DNA from: an uncultured Prevotella sp.
GTDB taxonomy: Bacteria; Bacteroidota; Bacteroidia; Bacteroidales; Bacteroidaceae
Direction of reading: 5' to 3'
DNA length: 34,400 nucleotides
Assembly (NCBI GenBank): GCA_946404405.1
Contig: CAMJDL010000036.1
Span: forward strand, 1 to 34,400
The position numbers and the translations under genes are program-made. Each line of letters starts with the position of its first letter. Position 1 is the first letter of the stretch. Below, one piece after another: positions 8,522-15,213 of this stretch. The notes under the pieces are model-generated. The model did not search any database. It was not told where the DNA came from and saw only the letters and a list, made by a program, of their open reading frames with translations.

Positions 8522-8556
8522 TATTCACTATTCACTTTTCACTTTTCACTATTCTC
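8522..8556. repeat. Heptamer repeat array across the blaI/M56 gene junction
   Basis: Five 7-nt units: TATTCAC, TATTCAC, TTTTCAC, TTTTCAC, TATTCTC. The array encodes the last residues and stop of the BlaI-type protein and fills the gap up to the M56 ATG at 8519. Confidence 0.85.
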
Positions 8557-8901
8557 TATCTGGTCGATGAGTTCGCGCAGTTCCTCTACGCTGATCTTCT
8601 CTTCCTTGACAAACGAGGAGACGGCTGAGACGTAGGAGTCGTCAAAGTAGTTCTTAATGATACCTGCTATCGACTTACGTCCGTACTCTGCTTCAGAGAT
8701 GAGGGGATAGTACTGGTAGGTATTACCAAACTGCTTATGGTCGAGGAATCCCTCGCGCTCCAGAATCCTGACGATGGTCGAGAGCGTGTTGAAATGAGGG
8801 CGAGGCTCAGCATAATGCTCTTGCAACTCGCGGACAAACATTGGACCGTACTGCCAGTACAACTCCATGATTTCCTTTTCCTTGTTGGTCAGTTTCTTCA
8901 T
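8539..8901 (-). CDS. BlaI/MecI/CopY-family transcriptional repressor, 120 aa
   Basis: Winged-helix repressor of the penicillinase-repressor family. The N-terminal domain begins LTNKEKEIMELYWQYG and continues with FNTLSTIVRILEREGFLDHK, the recognition helix and wing of the family. The C-terminal dimerisation part (FVKEEKISVEELRELIDQI) is followed by a short tail, IENSEK, encoded by a 7-nt repeat array. It lies directly upstream of the M56 sensor peptidase gene, which in this family cleaves or triggers cleavage of the repressor. No beta-lactamase gene is adjacent, so the regulon may be elsewhere, or the pair may control cell-envelope functions. Length is normal. Confidence 0.93.
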   Translation of the reverse strand: MKKLTNKEKEIMELYWQYGPMFVRELQEHYAEPRPHFNTLSTIVRILEREGFLDHKQFGNTYQYYPLISEAEYGRKSIAGIIKNYFDDSYVSAVSSFVKEEKISVEELRELIDQIENSEK

Positions 8902-8955
8902 TACTTTTCTGGTTTTAAGTTAACCTTCTGTTTGCGTCAATTATCATATCTGCTG

Positions 8956-9040
8956 CAAAGTAACTAAAACTTTTCGTTATATACAACTAAAAGCCTTAGT
9001 TTTTAAACTATTTTAATTAGTTTATTTAGTTGTTAACTAT
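8956..9040. promoter_or_regulatory. AT-rich cluster of AACTA/TAGTT half-sites upstream of blaI
   Basis: AACTA or its complement TAGTT occurs at least six times between 8962 and 9039, forming dyads such as AACTAA-n5-TTAGTT (8985-9002... approximately) and AAACTA-n7-TAGTTT (9005-9023). A -7-like TTACTTTG lies on the minus strand at 8956-8963. This is a likely BlaI-type operator region and covers most of the 247-bp gap between the divergent genes at 8901 and 9149. Confidence 0.4.
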
Positions 9041-9109
9041 TATAGCGAGCTATCAGTCATGTTTTTTTAGTTTTTCCCCTAAAAGACTTGGAATCTCGGA
9101 TATTTTTCA

Positions 9110-9117
9110 TAATTTTG
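9110..9117 (+). promoter_or_regulatory. -7 promoter element for the secreted protein gene
   Basis: TAATTTTG matches TAnnTTTG, 31 nt upstream of the ATG at 9149; the leader AATCAATTAATC is A/T-rich with no Shine-Dalgarno site. Confidence 0.55.
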
Positions 9118-9148
9118 CAGCGAAATCAATTAATCTAAACTATTAACA

Positions 9149-9769
9149 ATGATGAAAAGAACATTATTTGCAATCATTCTGGCATGCTGCACACTGATGA
9201 TGGCAGCACAAGAAGGTGGTATCCGCGTTAAGTATCAAGGTGCAAAACCATCTATCAGCGACTTTGTCAATAGTTACCTGAACTCTCGTTCTGAGGGTGA
9301 CGACGACTGCAGTGACGAATCGTTCAATGCCGTCCAGCAGGCTTGGAATAACAAGCGTGCAGGAAAAGCACTTCGAGGGGGTGAGACGCTTACCATCGAT
9401 TCGAAAAACGGCTTTGTACTTTACGAGAGCAGATATGACAATCAGTTACTGCGTGTTGAAATGTGCTATTGGAACGAGGCCGACCAGAAACATAAGCTGT
9501 TTGCCTACAACGTCGCGTGCTTCACGAACGGCAAATACAGCCCAGGTCAGTTTGATGGCCTGACATTCTTACGTTACGATAATGCCACAAAGCGTATGTC
9601 CTGGTGTGAGGCTCCAGGCTTCGATGCAGTCATGGGTAACGAAGACGGTTCTTGGATATCCTACAGCTTACCTCGTACTGGTAAGGACATTACCGTCACG
9701 ACGTGGCTTAAGAACGGCAAGCAACAGCAAACAACGCTGAAGTTCAACGGTCGTAAGTTCAGCTATTAA
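9149..9769 (+). CDS. Secreted protein of unknown function, 206 aa
   Basis: I do not recognise this family. A signal peptide (MMKRTLFAIILACCTLMMAAQ) is evident. The mature part has a cluster of acidic residues (SEGDDDCSDES, about residues 49-59). The rest is a beta-rich domain with FVLYESRYDNQLLRVEMCYWN and YSLPRTGKDITVTTWLKNGK. It contains four cysteines in the mature region, possibly paired. No membrane segment or lipobox is visible after the signal, so a periplasmic or secreted location is likely. It has its own promoter. The stop codon overlaps that of alanine dehydrogenase tail to tail (9766-9769), leaving no room for a separate terminator. Confidence 0.85.
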   Translation: MMKRTLFAIILACCTLMMAAQEGGIRVKYQGAKPSISDFVNSYLNSRSEGDDDCSDESFNAVQQAWNNKRAGKALRGGETLTIDSKNGFVLYESRYDNQLLRVEMCYWNEADQKHKLFAYNVACFTNGKYSPGQFDGLTFLRYDNATKRMSWCEAPGFDAVMGNEDGSWISYSLPRTGKDITVTTWLKNGKQQQTTLKFNGRKFSY

Positions 9770-10875
9770 AAACTTAACGGCTCATAGGGCAATCCGAAAA
9801 CATCGGCGACAGCCTTGAAGACCACCTTGCCTTCGACGATGTTCAGACCCTTGGCCAGGGCGGCATCGTCCTTGCAGGCCTTCTGCCAGCCCTTGTCGGC
9901 AAGGGCGATGGCATAGCGCAGTGTGGCGTTGGTCAGCGCCAGCGTCGAAGTGTTGGGTACGGCGCCTGGGATGTTGGCCACGCAATAGTGCACGATACCC
10001 TCTTCGGTATAGACGGGCTCGCTGTGGGTTGTAGGCCGCGAGGTCTCGAAGCAGCCGCCCTGGTCGATGGCCACATCTACAAGCACGGTGCCTGGTTCCA
10101 TCAGTTTCAGCATGTCGCGCGTAATCAGGTGTGGCGTCTTGTCGCCAGGTACGAGTACAGAACCTACAACGATATCCACCGTGGGCAATTGTTGGCGGAT
10201 GTTGTGCTCCGATGAATAAAGTGTGTGTACGTTTGCGGGTGTCTCGAGGTCGAGTTGGCGCAGACGGGGTAAGGAGACATCCGTGATGGTAACTTCGGCT
10301 CCCATGCCGGCAGCCATCCGTGCGGCAGCCTCGCCGACGACACCACCGCCAAGTACCAGTACACGTGTGGGTGACACACCTGGCACACCACTGATTAGTT
10401 TGCCCTTGCCGCCCTTGGTTTTCTGCAGGTAATAGGCTCCATTCAGCGTGGCCATACGACCAGCCACCTCACTCATGGGCTGCAACAGCGGCAGCGAACC
10501 ATTTGGCAGCTGTACTGTCTCGTAAGCCAGACACACGGCACCGCTATCGAGCATGGCATCCGTCAACTCCTTCTCGCACGCAAAATGGAAATAGGTGAAC
10601 AGCAGCTGGCCCTTGCGCACCAGTTTATATTCTGGTTCGATGGGTTCCTTCACCTTCACAATCATGTCGGCCTCGCGATAGACGTCTTCGATGGTAGGCA
10701 GGATTTTTGCTCCAGCCTCCACATACTCGTCGTCGCTGAAGCCGCTGCCCTCGCCAGCCGTATGCTGCACGAAGACCACATGGCCACGACGCGTCAGTTC
10801 TGCTACTCCCGCAGGGGTCATACCCACGCGGTTCTCATTGTTTTTAATCTCCTTGGGAATTCCTACCTTACACAT
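9766..10875 (-). CDS. ald: Alanine dehydrogenase, 369 aa
   Basis: Catalyses NAD-dependent oxidative deamination of L-alanine to pyruvate and ammonia, or the reverse, in the cytoplasm. The N-terminal domain begins VGIPKEIKNNENRVGMTP, the family signature. Catalytic K75 (MIVKVKEP) and H97 (FTYFHFA) are in place. The Rossmann glycine motif GGGVVG (about 176-181) and the late VDVAIDQGGCFETS segment with the catalytic Asp are intact. Length matches the usual 370 residues. Monocistronic with its own -7 box at 10929-10936. Saccharopine dehydrogenase or PntA relatives are excluded by the full-length match of motifs. Confidence 0.97.
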   Translation of the reverse strand: MCKVGIPKEIKNNENRVGMTPAGVAELTRRGHVVFVQHTAGEGSGFSDDEYVEAGAKILPTIEDVYREADMIVKVKEPIEPEYKLVRKGQLLFTYFHFACEKELTDAMLDSGAVCLAYETVQLPNGSLPLLQPMSEVAGRMATLNGAYYLQKTKGGKGKLISGVPGVSPTRVLVLGGGVVGEAAARMAAGMGAEVTITDVSLPRLRQLDLETPANVHTLYSSEHNIRQQLPTVDIVVGSVLVPGDKTPHLITRDMLKLMEPGTVLVDVAIDQGGCFETSRPTTHSEPVYTEEGIVHYCVANIPGAVPNTSTLALTNATLRYAIALADKGWQKACKDDAALAKGLNIVEGKVVFKAVADVFGLPYEPLSF

Positions 10876-10928
10876 AATCCTTGATCTTTAGTTATGATTT
10901 ATTTATACCAATGTCTTTGTTTCTGTTG

Positions 10929-10936
10929 CAAAGATA
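10929..10936 (-). promoter_or_regulatory. -7 promoter element for ald
   Basis: The reverse strand reads TATCTTTGC, a perfect TAnnTTTG element, 53 nt upstream of the ald start. Confidence 0.6.
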
Positions 10937-10958
10937 CGAATATTTTTCTTAGCTTGTA

Positions 10959-11141
10959 CTATCTTTGAGAGAAAATATTCAAGAGAATAGCAATTGCAGT
11001 CCACAAACAAGACAGGTACCATGTATAAAGCTCTGCAGTTGGAGATTCGTGCCATTCAGGGAACTCGTCTGGATGTTGGCGGATGATGTTTACCACGTCG
11101 AAGTACTGCTGGACGTTCAGCTGGTGCTTTGTCAGCAGCAT
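10959..11141 (-). other. Possible 60-aa ORF or gene remnant in a 480-bp gap
   Basis: The only open frame worth noting in 10876-11356. It encodes a mostly polar N-terminus (MLLTKHQLNVQQYFDVVNII) and a hydrophobic C-terminal helix (LYTWYLSCLWTAIAILLNIF). The frame stays open for 15 codons upstream of the ATG (to a TGA near 11187), which suggests a decayed longer gene as much as a small membrane protein. I do not recognise it. It lies upstream of ald in the same direction, but ald has its own promoter. Confidence 0.25.
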
Positions 11142-11259
11142 TAGGATTAACTGCCGAATGGTGGTGATGAGCGCGCGTACGCTAAATCACGTAGATCACG
11201 GGAACTCTACTGATCCACTTTTCGTGAATCATGAGCCTCTGTTCTGTAGATTCGTTTCT

Positions 11260-11302
11260 AACCACTTTTGGCCCGCATTCATTGCGAGCCCGAAGTGATT
11301 TT
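11260..11302. other. Imperfect hairpin in the 10876-11356 gap
   Basis: AACCACTTTTGGCCCGCA pairs imperfectly with TGCGAGCCCGAAGTGATT around a short loop. It lies about 55 bp beyond the DUF6078 stop (minus strand), so it may act as a terminator, but no clear T tract follows. The rest of this 480-bp gap holds only the possible 60-aa frame and the ald promoter. Confidence 0.3.
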
Positions 11303-11356
11303 CCTAACAAGAATTTACAGACGTTCCGCATTTTCTGTATAGTAAATTAAACATCT

Positions 11357-11830
11357 TTACCAATCGTAATCCTCTACATACCCATCGAATTGCACTTCTT
11401 CTGTCCACCCGTTTTCACGAAACAGGTCGCGGATGTTTTCCTGCAAGGCTGGGGGAATAAGGCGCGAACCGTTGCGATACTCGAAGTAGTAGGTGCGGTT
11501 GGTCAGCCTGATGACACCATAGCGGACTGCGGGCTCCACGCGTTTAGGCATGTCGCTGTTGAAGATATGAGTCATGCCCTTGGCGAAGCGTACCTTCTGG
11601 TCGTTGCGATACATAGGGCAATTGTCAGTTGCCACACTCTCGAAGTGCGGATTGACGCAGCAGTAGGTGCTGTTGGTGTTGGACACGTGCTGCCCAACCT
11701 GCCATCGCAGGCACTGGGTGCGCAACGGGCACTGGTCCTGATAACATACGGTGTAGCCATTCTTGGCTTTCTCAATCAATAATTCTTTTGCTATACTCAT
11801 GGTTTCTTCGTTTTTTTCAATGAATTTCAT
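11357..11830 (-). CDS. DUF6078-family protein, 157 aa
   Basis: Small cytoplasmic protein of a family I recall as common in Prevotella (DUF6078); function unknown. Conserved features are cysteine pairs near the N-terminus (CYQDQCPLRTQCLRWQ), a further NP and CPMYR segment, FAKGMTHIF, and a C-terminal part ending in YVEDYDW. The cysteine pattern suggests a metal or Fe-S site, but this is inference. The start at 11830 is preferred over ATG 11800 because the reverse strand carries GGGAGGG, a strong Shine-Dalgarno-like sequence, 5 nt before it; that GGGAGGG belongs to the left 99-bp repeat arm. It follows vapE in the same direction, 116 bp away. Confidence 0.75.
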   Translation of the reverse strand: MKFIEKNEETMSIAKELLIEKAKNGYTVCYQDQCPLRTQCLRWQVGQHVSNTNSTYCCVNPHFESVATDNCPMYRNDQKVRFAKGMTHIFNSDMPKRVEPAVRYGVIRLTNRTYYFEYRNGSRLIPPALQENIRDLFRENGWTEEVQFDGYVEDYDW

Positions 11831-11835
11831 TTTTA

Positions 11836-11934
11836 CCCTCCCTTGGTCCCGTCATAGGTCTCAAAGGCCGATGTACAAAGGGCTGGAGGCACGGGAGGGA
11901 GAAATGATGTCACTCCCGTCTCCCTCCCGTTTTT
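11836..11934. repeat. Left arm of a 99-bp inverted repeat flanking vapE
   Basis: Aligned by eye with the reverse complement of 13369-13467: same length, no gaps, about 87 of 99 positions identical. The longest perfect block is 23 bp (11836-11858). Most differences fall in a 12-nt internal segment (11900-11911 or so). The arm holds three related GGGAGGG/CCCTCCC blocks that can pair in alternative ways. Confidence 0.85.
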
Positions 11935-11936
11935 TT
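11891..11936 (+). terminator. Hairpin with T tract inside the left repeat arm
   Basis: ACGGGAGGGAGA (11891-11902) pairs perfectly with TCTCCCTCCCGT (11919-11930), followed by seven Ts (11930-11936). Terminator geometry is on the plus strand, opposite to vapE and the DUF6078 gene, so its role may be structural rather than termination. Confidence 0.45.
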
Positions 11937-11946
11937 GTTTTTACCC

Positions 11947-13155
11947 TCACGCAGCCTTTAAGGGTACAGCTTTGTAGTAGGCCACATGGCTGTGCTCTTT
12001 GCGCTCGTAGTTGAGGCTGACAAGTGCACGTCCCAAGTCCACTTTCGCCTTCGTCGTAATCGCCACGTTTGGATACTCTTCGCGAATCATCTCCAGCATC
12101 TCTGTCGTGTTCAGCGACTTCACCTTCTCACCCTCCTGAGGCTTGCGGAAACAGGCATTCACCATCTCTGCAATGTCCTTCTGTTGCATGTAGGCCAGGT
12201 TCAGCTGCTGAATGCGGGCCACCTCTTCGTTGTTGAACCAGTAAGGCGTCTCCAACACTCGGATTTCATGCAACACTTGGGCATACAACTGCTCGTAGTC
12301 GATGTCACCCGTGTTGTCGATGAACTGACCTTTGGGAATAGTCACGCAGATGTAGCGACGACTACCCGTTGCATCCGTCAAGGGATGCGGATTGTTCGTC
12401 GTCGACACGAACGAAGCATAGCGGGGACGGTCATCTTGAGCACGTCCAAAAATGGGTCGTCCGTTCACCTTGTTCTTCGACAAAGTCTGCTTCAACGCTG
12501 CATGCTGACTGGGACGGATGGCCTCGAGTTCATCGAGGTTCACCAGCAGATTGTTCGTCAGCGCCATCTCCTTGTCGAATTTGTTCGACAGGTTCAGGTG
12601 GTCCAAATAATACTGGCGAAGATTCTGAGGCAGCAGTCGACGCAGAAAGGTTGTCTTGCCACAACCCTGAGCACCAATCAGAACGGGTACCACTTCGTTG
12701 CCGTGCATCGTATCCAGTTGCAACCAATGGGCCACAGCCGAGCGTAACCATATACTAAGGTACGCGAGCTGTTCAGAGCTGATGCCAGGAATGCGACTGA
12801 ACAAACGAGCTACGTGGTTCTGTCCGTCCCATTGGGGCAGGTCGTTCAGGAAATCCAGTACAGGATTGTACAGGCGCACCTCCTCAGAGTTGACATACAT
12901 GGTGATGTCAGCCTTGGGGTTGCACGACTCGTCCAGCCCTTCACGTAGGGCATGGATGATGATGCTGTTCAGGGCCTCCTGCGTCAGCGGACGATAATCG
13001 GCTGAAAGTTCAGCGCGGCTCTTGAATTCCACCTTTCCGCTCAGCACATTGCGTCGCAGACTGTAGTTGTCGTTTAGAAATTGCTCAATGATGAGCACAC
13101 TCTCGTTTTGAACATTTTGGGGTTGTTCAACCACCACTAAGGATTTTTCTTCCAT
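11947..13155 (-). CDS. VapE-family P-loop ATPase (virulence-associated E), 402 aa
   Basis: Helicase-like P-loop protein of the VapE family, found mostly in phages, satellites and genomic islands. Walker A GAQGCGKTT is at about residues 161-169, Walker B/acidic motif LLVNLDELEA at about 203-212, sensor-like STTNNPHPL at about 251, and the family-defining GSRRY at about 264. WDGQNHVARLF upstream is the usual lead-in to the domain. The ATG at 13155 is chosen because upstream codons would extend through the promoter at 13254-13261. Unusually, no primase or BT4734-like domain is fused or adjacent. The gene lies between the two 99-bp inverted repeat arms; no integrase or replication gene is near. 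Confidence 0.92.
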   Translation of the reverse strand: MEEKSLVVVEQPQNVQNESVLIIEQFLNDNYSLRRNVLSGKVEFKSRAELSADYRPLTQEALNSIIIHALREGLDESCNPKADITMYVNSEEVRLYNPVLDFLNDLPQWDGQNHVARLFSRIPGISSEQLAYLSIWLRSAVAHWLQLDTMHGNEVVPVLIGAQGCGKTTFLRRLLPQNLRQYYLDHLNLSNKFDKEMALTNNLLVNLDELEAIRPSQHAALKQTLSKNKVNGRPIFGRAQDDRPRYASFVSTTNNPHPLTDATGSRRYICVTIPKGQFIDNTGDIDYEQLYAQVLHEIRVLETPYWFNNEEVARIQQLNLAYMQQKDIAEMVNACFRKPQEGEKVKSLNTTEMLEMIREEYPNVAITTKAKVDLGRALVSLNYERKEHSHVAYYKAVPLKAA

Positions 13156-13253
13156 AGTTGTTTTTGTAAATCGAAAATTTTTAATAATGTTGTTATTGGC
13201 TGGTTTTTCATGGTGTGTTTCTTGTGTTATCCATGATTCCAGTTTTCTGAGTG

Positions 13254-13261
13254 CAAAGGTA
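13254..13261 (-). promoter_or_regulatory. -7 promoter element for vapE
   Basis: The reverse strand reads TACCTTTGCAC, a perfect TAnnTTTG element, 98 nt upstream of the vapE ATG and inside the inverted-repeat-bounded segment. Confidence 0.6.
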
Positions 13262-13368
13262 CTAAAAAATATGGTGCCCTGCAAGTTTTTTGGCAAAAAT
13301 CCTGCGTTTTAACATTTCATTTTCGAGCAAATTTTGCAATATAAATAATAAGGTGAGTGACATACCTC

Positions 13369-13467
13369 AAAAACGGGAGGGAGACGGGAGAGAGAACGAA
13401 TATCCCTCCCGTGCCCTCAGCCCTTTGTATATCGGCATTTGAGGCCTATGACGGGACCAAGGGAGGG
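13369..13467. repeat. Right arm of the 99-bp inverted repeat flanking vapE
   Basis: Reverse complement of 11836-11934 at about 88% identity. It contains its own hairpin (ACGGGAGGGA at 13373-13382 with TCCCTCCCGT at 13403-13412). It lies 108 bp upstream of the vapE -7 box, so promoter and gene are both between the arms. Confidence 0.85.
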
Positions 13468-13477
13468 ACATTTTCGA

Positions 13478-13645
13478 ATGCGTCGATTTTTTGTGTTCGA
13501 TTCATCGAACAATCGCATTTGTCTCGTTGCTTATTCGCGATTGCCGCATCGAAGGCTTGCGTTCAGTCCGAAGCCTTCGGACTCGCAGTCCGACGCCTGC
13601 GGACTGGCAGTCCGTGGGGACGGACAAATTGGCAGATGCGCTTAA
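13478..13645 (+). other. Doubtful 55-aa frame following the right repeat arm
   Basis: An ATG at 13478 follows the GGGAGGG of the right arm by 10 nt, mirroring the DUF6078 start after the left arm. The frame (MRRFFVFDSSNNRICLVAYS...) runs through a cluster of palindromes and is Arg/Ser-rich with no recognisable domain. More likely non-coding or a remnant than a gene. Confidence 0.15.
13495..13625. repeat. Cluster of small palindromes (REP-like)
   Basis: In order: GTTCGAT-TC-ATCGAAC (13495-13510), AATCGC...GCGATT (13511-13542), AGTCCGAAG-C-CTTCGGACT (13565-13583), CAGTCCG...CGGACTG (13586-13606) and GTCCGT-GGGG-ACGGAC (13610-13625). Three successive hairpins share the GTCCG/CGGAC core. With the right repeat arm this accounts for most of the gene-free stretch 13297-13668. 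Confidence 0.7.
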
Positions 13646-13663
13646 CCAATGCCCAAAAATAGT

Positions 13664-13689
13664 CCTAACTATTTCGCAAAATAGTTAGG
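13664..13689. terminator. Hairpin overlapping the stop of the lipoprotein gene
   Basis: CCTAACTATTT (13664-13674) pairs perfectly with AAATAGTTAGG (13679-13689) around CGCA. On the minus strand it is followed by ACTATTTTTGGG, so it probably terminates the gene ending at 13669, whose TAG stop lies in the stem. Confidence 0.6.
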
Positions 13690-14406
13690 ATTGCCATTGG
13701 GTTCGTCGCCTCCCCAAGTGAAACCTTTTTCTTTGAACAGTCTCACAGCGAGATCGTCACTGGCAAGTGGCTCTTCGTTATTCACAACCACAGCCAGGCC
13801 CTGTTGTTGCGCCATCGGTATGGTTTCATCAGACTCTTGGTAGTAGTAACCGTAAGTTAAATTCCGCATATTCATTCTGGATCTATCGTAGGCCAGCGAA
13901 GCATCAGTCTGAACGACAATATATTTTGCTTCATACAATTGGCGGAAGATATCAACCAGATCACTGGCAATGCGTCTGTTGCAAATCAATCCACTGATGT
14001 ATGGTGCGTAACCATTAGTAGCATAGGAGTAGGTAAGAAAACATACAAGGCAAAGGTCGTTTCTGTCGACGTTGGGACTGAAGCTGTTGTTACCAGCCTG
14101 ATCCCAAATTCTGGTTGGAATTTCTGTTGATTGGAAGCAGTAGTCGTAGCCAAACTTATCGATGGCCTCTTGATCAACCGCATAACCCATATTCCAGTTC
14201 AAGAGGTCGTCCAAACGTTTCTGCTTCTGTTGCTCTTTCAATTTCTGTTGTCCTTTCGTGTCGACTATTTGATCGGCAATGCCGTAAACTAATCCGTCTG
14301 CAATATCCTCCATAGGATTAGAACACGACGTGCAAACGAATGCGAAAATACCTGTGGTCAGGATGTTCATGAATATCGTCTTAACCAAAATCTTCTTTGT
14401 TGTCAT
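13669..14406 (-). CDS. Lipoprotein of unknown function, 245 aa
   Basis: I do not recognise the family. The N-terminus has a basic start, a hydrophobic stretch (IFMNILTTGIFAFVCTSC) and a lipobox-like VCTSC, so the protein is probably lipidated at Cys27 or Cys28. A charged helical segment rich in Gln and Lys follows (KGQQKLKEQQKQKRLDD). The C-terminal domain, about residues 85-240, is mixed alpha/beta and rich in Tyr and Asn (YGYYYQESDE, KGFTWGGDEPNGNPN). The promoter -7 box is at 14456-14463, with three TGCGACAA-type sites upstream. Monocistronic, as its stop lies in a terminator hairpin and the next gene upstream has its own promoter. Confidence 0.8.
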   Translation of the reverse strand: MTTKKILVKTIFMNILTTGIFAFVCTSCSNPMEDIADGLVYGIADQIVDTKGQQKLKEQQKQKRLDDLLNWNMGYAVDQEAIDKFGYDYCFQSTEIPTRIWDQAGNNSFSPNVDRNDLCLVCFLTYSYATNGYAPYISGLICNRRIASDLVDIFRQLYEAKYIVVQTDASLAYDRSRMNMRNLTYGYYYQESDETIPMAQQQGLAVVVNNEEPLASDDLAVRLFKEKGFTWGGDEPNGNPNYFAK

Positions 14407-14455
14407 AACTTTAATTATTTAATTGTTAAACTTCTGTTTTCGTCTTTTGACATTG

Positions 14456-14463
14456 CAAAGTTA
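14456..14463 (-). promoter_or_regulatory. -7 promoter element for the lipoprotein gene
   Basis: The reverse strand reads TAACTTTG, a perfect TAnnTTTG element, 49 nt upstream of the ATG at 14406. Confidence 0.55.
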
Positions 14464-14514
14464 TGAACATAATCGCCTCGTTCCAAGAAATCATGTTGTT
14501 TTCGTCCAGATTAT

Positions 14515-14573
14515 ATGCGACAAATGACGATTTTTTGCGACAATGAGCCAGAATCTTGATATATTTGTCGCAT
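14515..14573. promoter_or_regulatory. Candidate operator: three TGCGACAA sites
   Basis: TGCGACAA occurs directly at 14516-14523 and 14536-14543 (20 bp apart) and inverted (TTGTCGCA) at 14565-14572. The outer pair forms a perfect 11-bp inverted repeat, ATGCGACAAAT/ATTTGTCGCAT. It lies about 50 bp upstream of the lipoprotein -7 box. Confidence 0.45.
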
Positions 14574-14627
14574 CAAACCAAAACTAGAAAACCATTGCAC
14601 TTAGTCCGACAGGATTGCCAGACTTAC

Positions 14628-15092
14628 TTAGTAGTTATCCAGAATCTGTTGCAGTTTCTCGCGCTGTCGCTGTTTCTTGGACTTACGCTTGGGGAATAAC
14701 TTGTGAATGACGATGGCAATCAGACTTAGGGGATTGACACCTATAGTCATGGCCCCGCCTTGTTGTGCCTTACGCTGTTCCTCCAGCCAATGGCTCTGAT
14801 AGGCCAGTTGCATGTCCGTACGCAGTTCGGGTGTCATGATGTTGATGGAGATGGGCGGATGTTTGGGCTTTATTTTCGAGGGGTCTGCTCTCATCATTGA
14901 CGGCTCTATCGGGCTGATAGCCGAACTGTCGTGAACCTCAGGTTTGATGGGCTCGTTGCGTAGCCACTCTTCAAAGTCATCTTTCGTCGAGTCTGGTATG
15001 TGTACATGCTTCCTGTTCTCGTCAACCTGCGCCCTGACTGTTATAGCCAGGGCGAGCAGTGAGAGCATGATGACATATCGCCTATAATCCAT
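14628..15092 (-). CDS. Secreted or periplasmic protein of unknown function, 154 aa
   Basis: Unrecognised. A signal peptide, MDYRRYVIMLSLLALAITVRA, is followed by a polar, proline-rich stretch with many charged residues (about 22-90, including IKPEVHDSSAISPIEPSM). A moderately hydrophobic segment (about 118-132, GVNPLSLIAIVIHKLF) precedes a very basic C-terminal tail (PKRKSKKQRQREKLQQIL). The arrangement suggests a small envelope protein with a cytoplasmic or nucleic-acid/membrane-facing basic tail, but this is inference. It has its own promoter (15121-15128). Confidence 0.78.
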   Translation of the reverse strand: MDYRRYVIMLSLLALAITVRAQVDENRKHVHIPDSTKDDFEEWLRNEPIKPEVHDSSAISPIEPSMMRADPSKIKPKHPPISINIMTPELRTDMQLAYQSHWLEEQRKAQQGGAMTIGVNPLSLIAIVIHKLFPKRKSKKQRQREKLQQILDNY

Positions 15093-15120
15093 TTAGTTGC
15101 ACGTTAGTTAAAATCCGGTG

Positions 15121-15128
15121 CAAAGATA
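15121..15128 (-). promoter_or_regulatory. -7 promoter element for the 154-aa gene
   Basis: The reverse strand reads TATCTTTG, perfect TAnnTTTG, 28 nt upstream of the ATG at 15092. Confidence 0.55.
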
Positions 15129-15213
15129 AGGATTTTTCATGGGCGGATATGTTATAAGAGCGTTACAAATACTTACAAATATAAAAATTAAGTCTTTCTT
15201 AAACTAATTTTGG

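Noticed and set aside
8526..8528. GTG at 8528 as start of the M56 protein
   Set aside because: It lies within the heptamer array, and an ATG three codons downstream gives a normal N-terminus.
11836..13467. Insertion sequence with terminal inverted repeats
   Set aside because: No transposase lies between the arms; the enclosed gene is a VapE ATPase. A non-autonomous or other mobile unit is left open as a finding.
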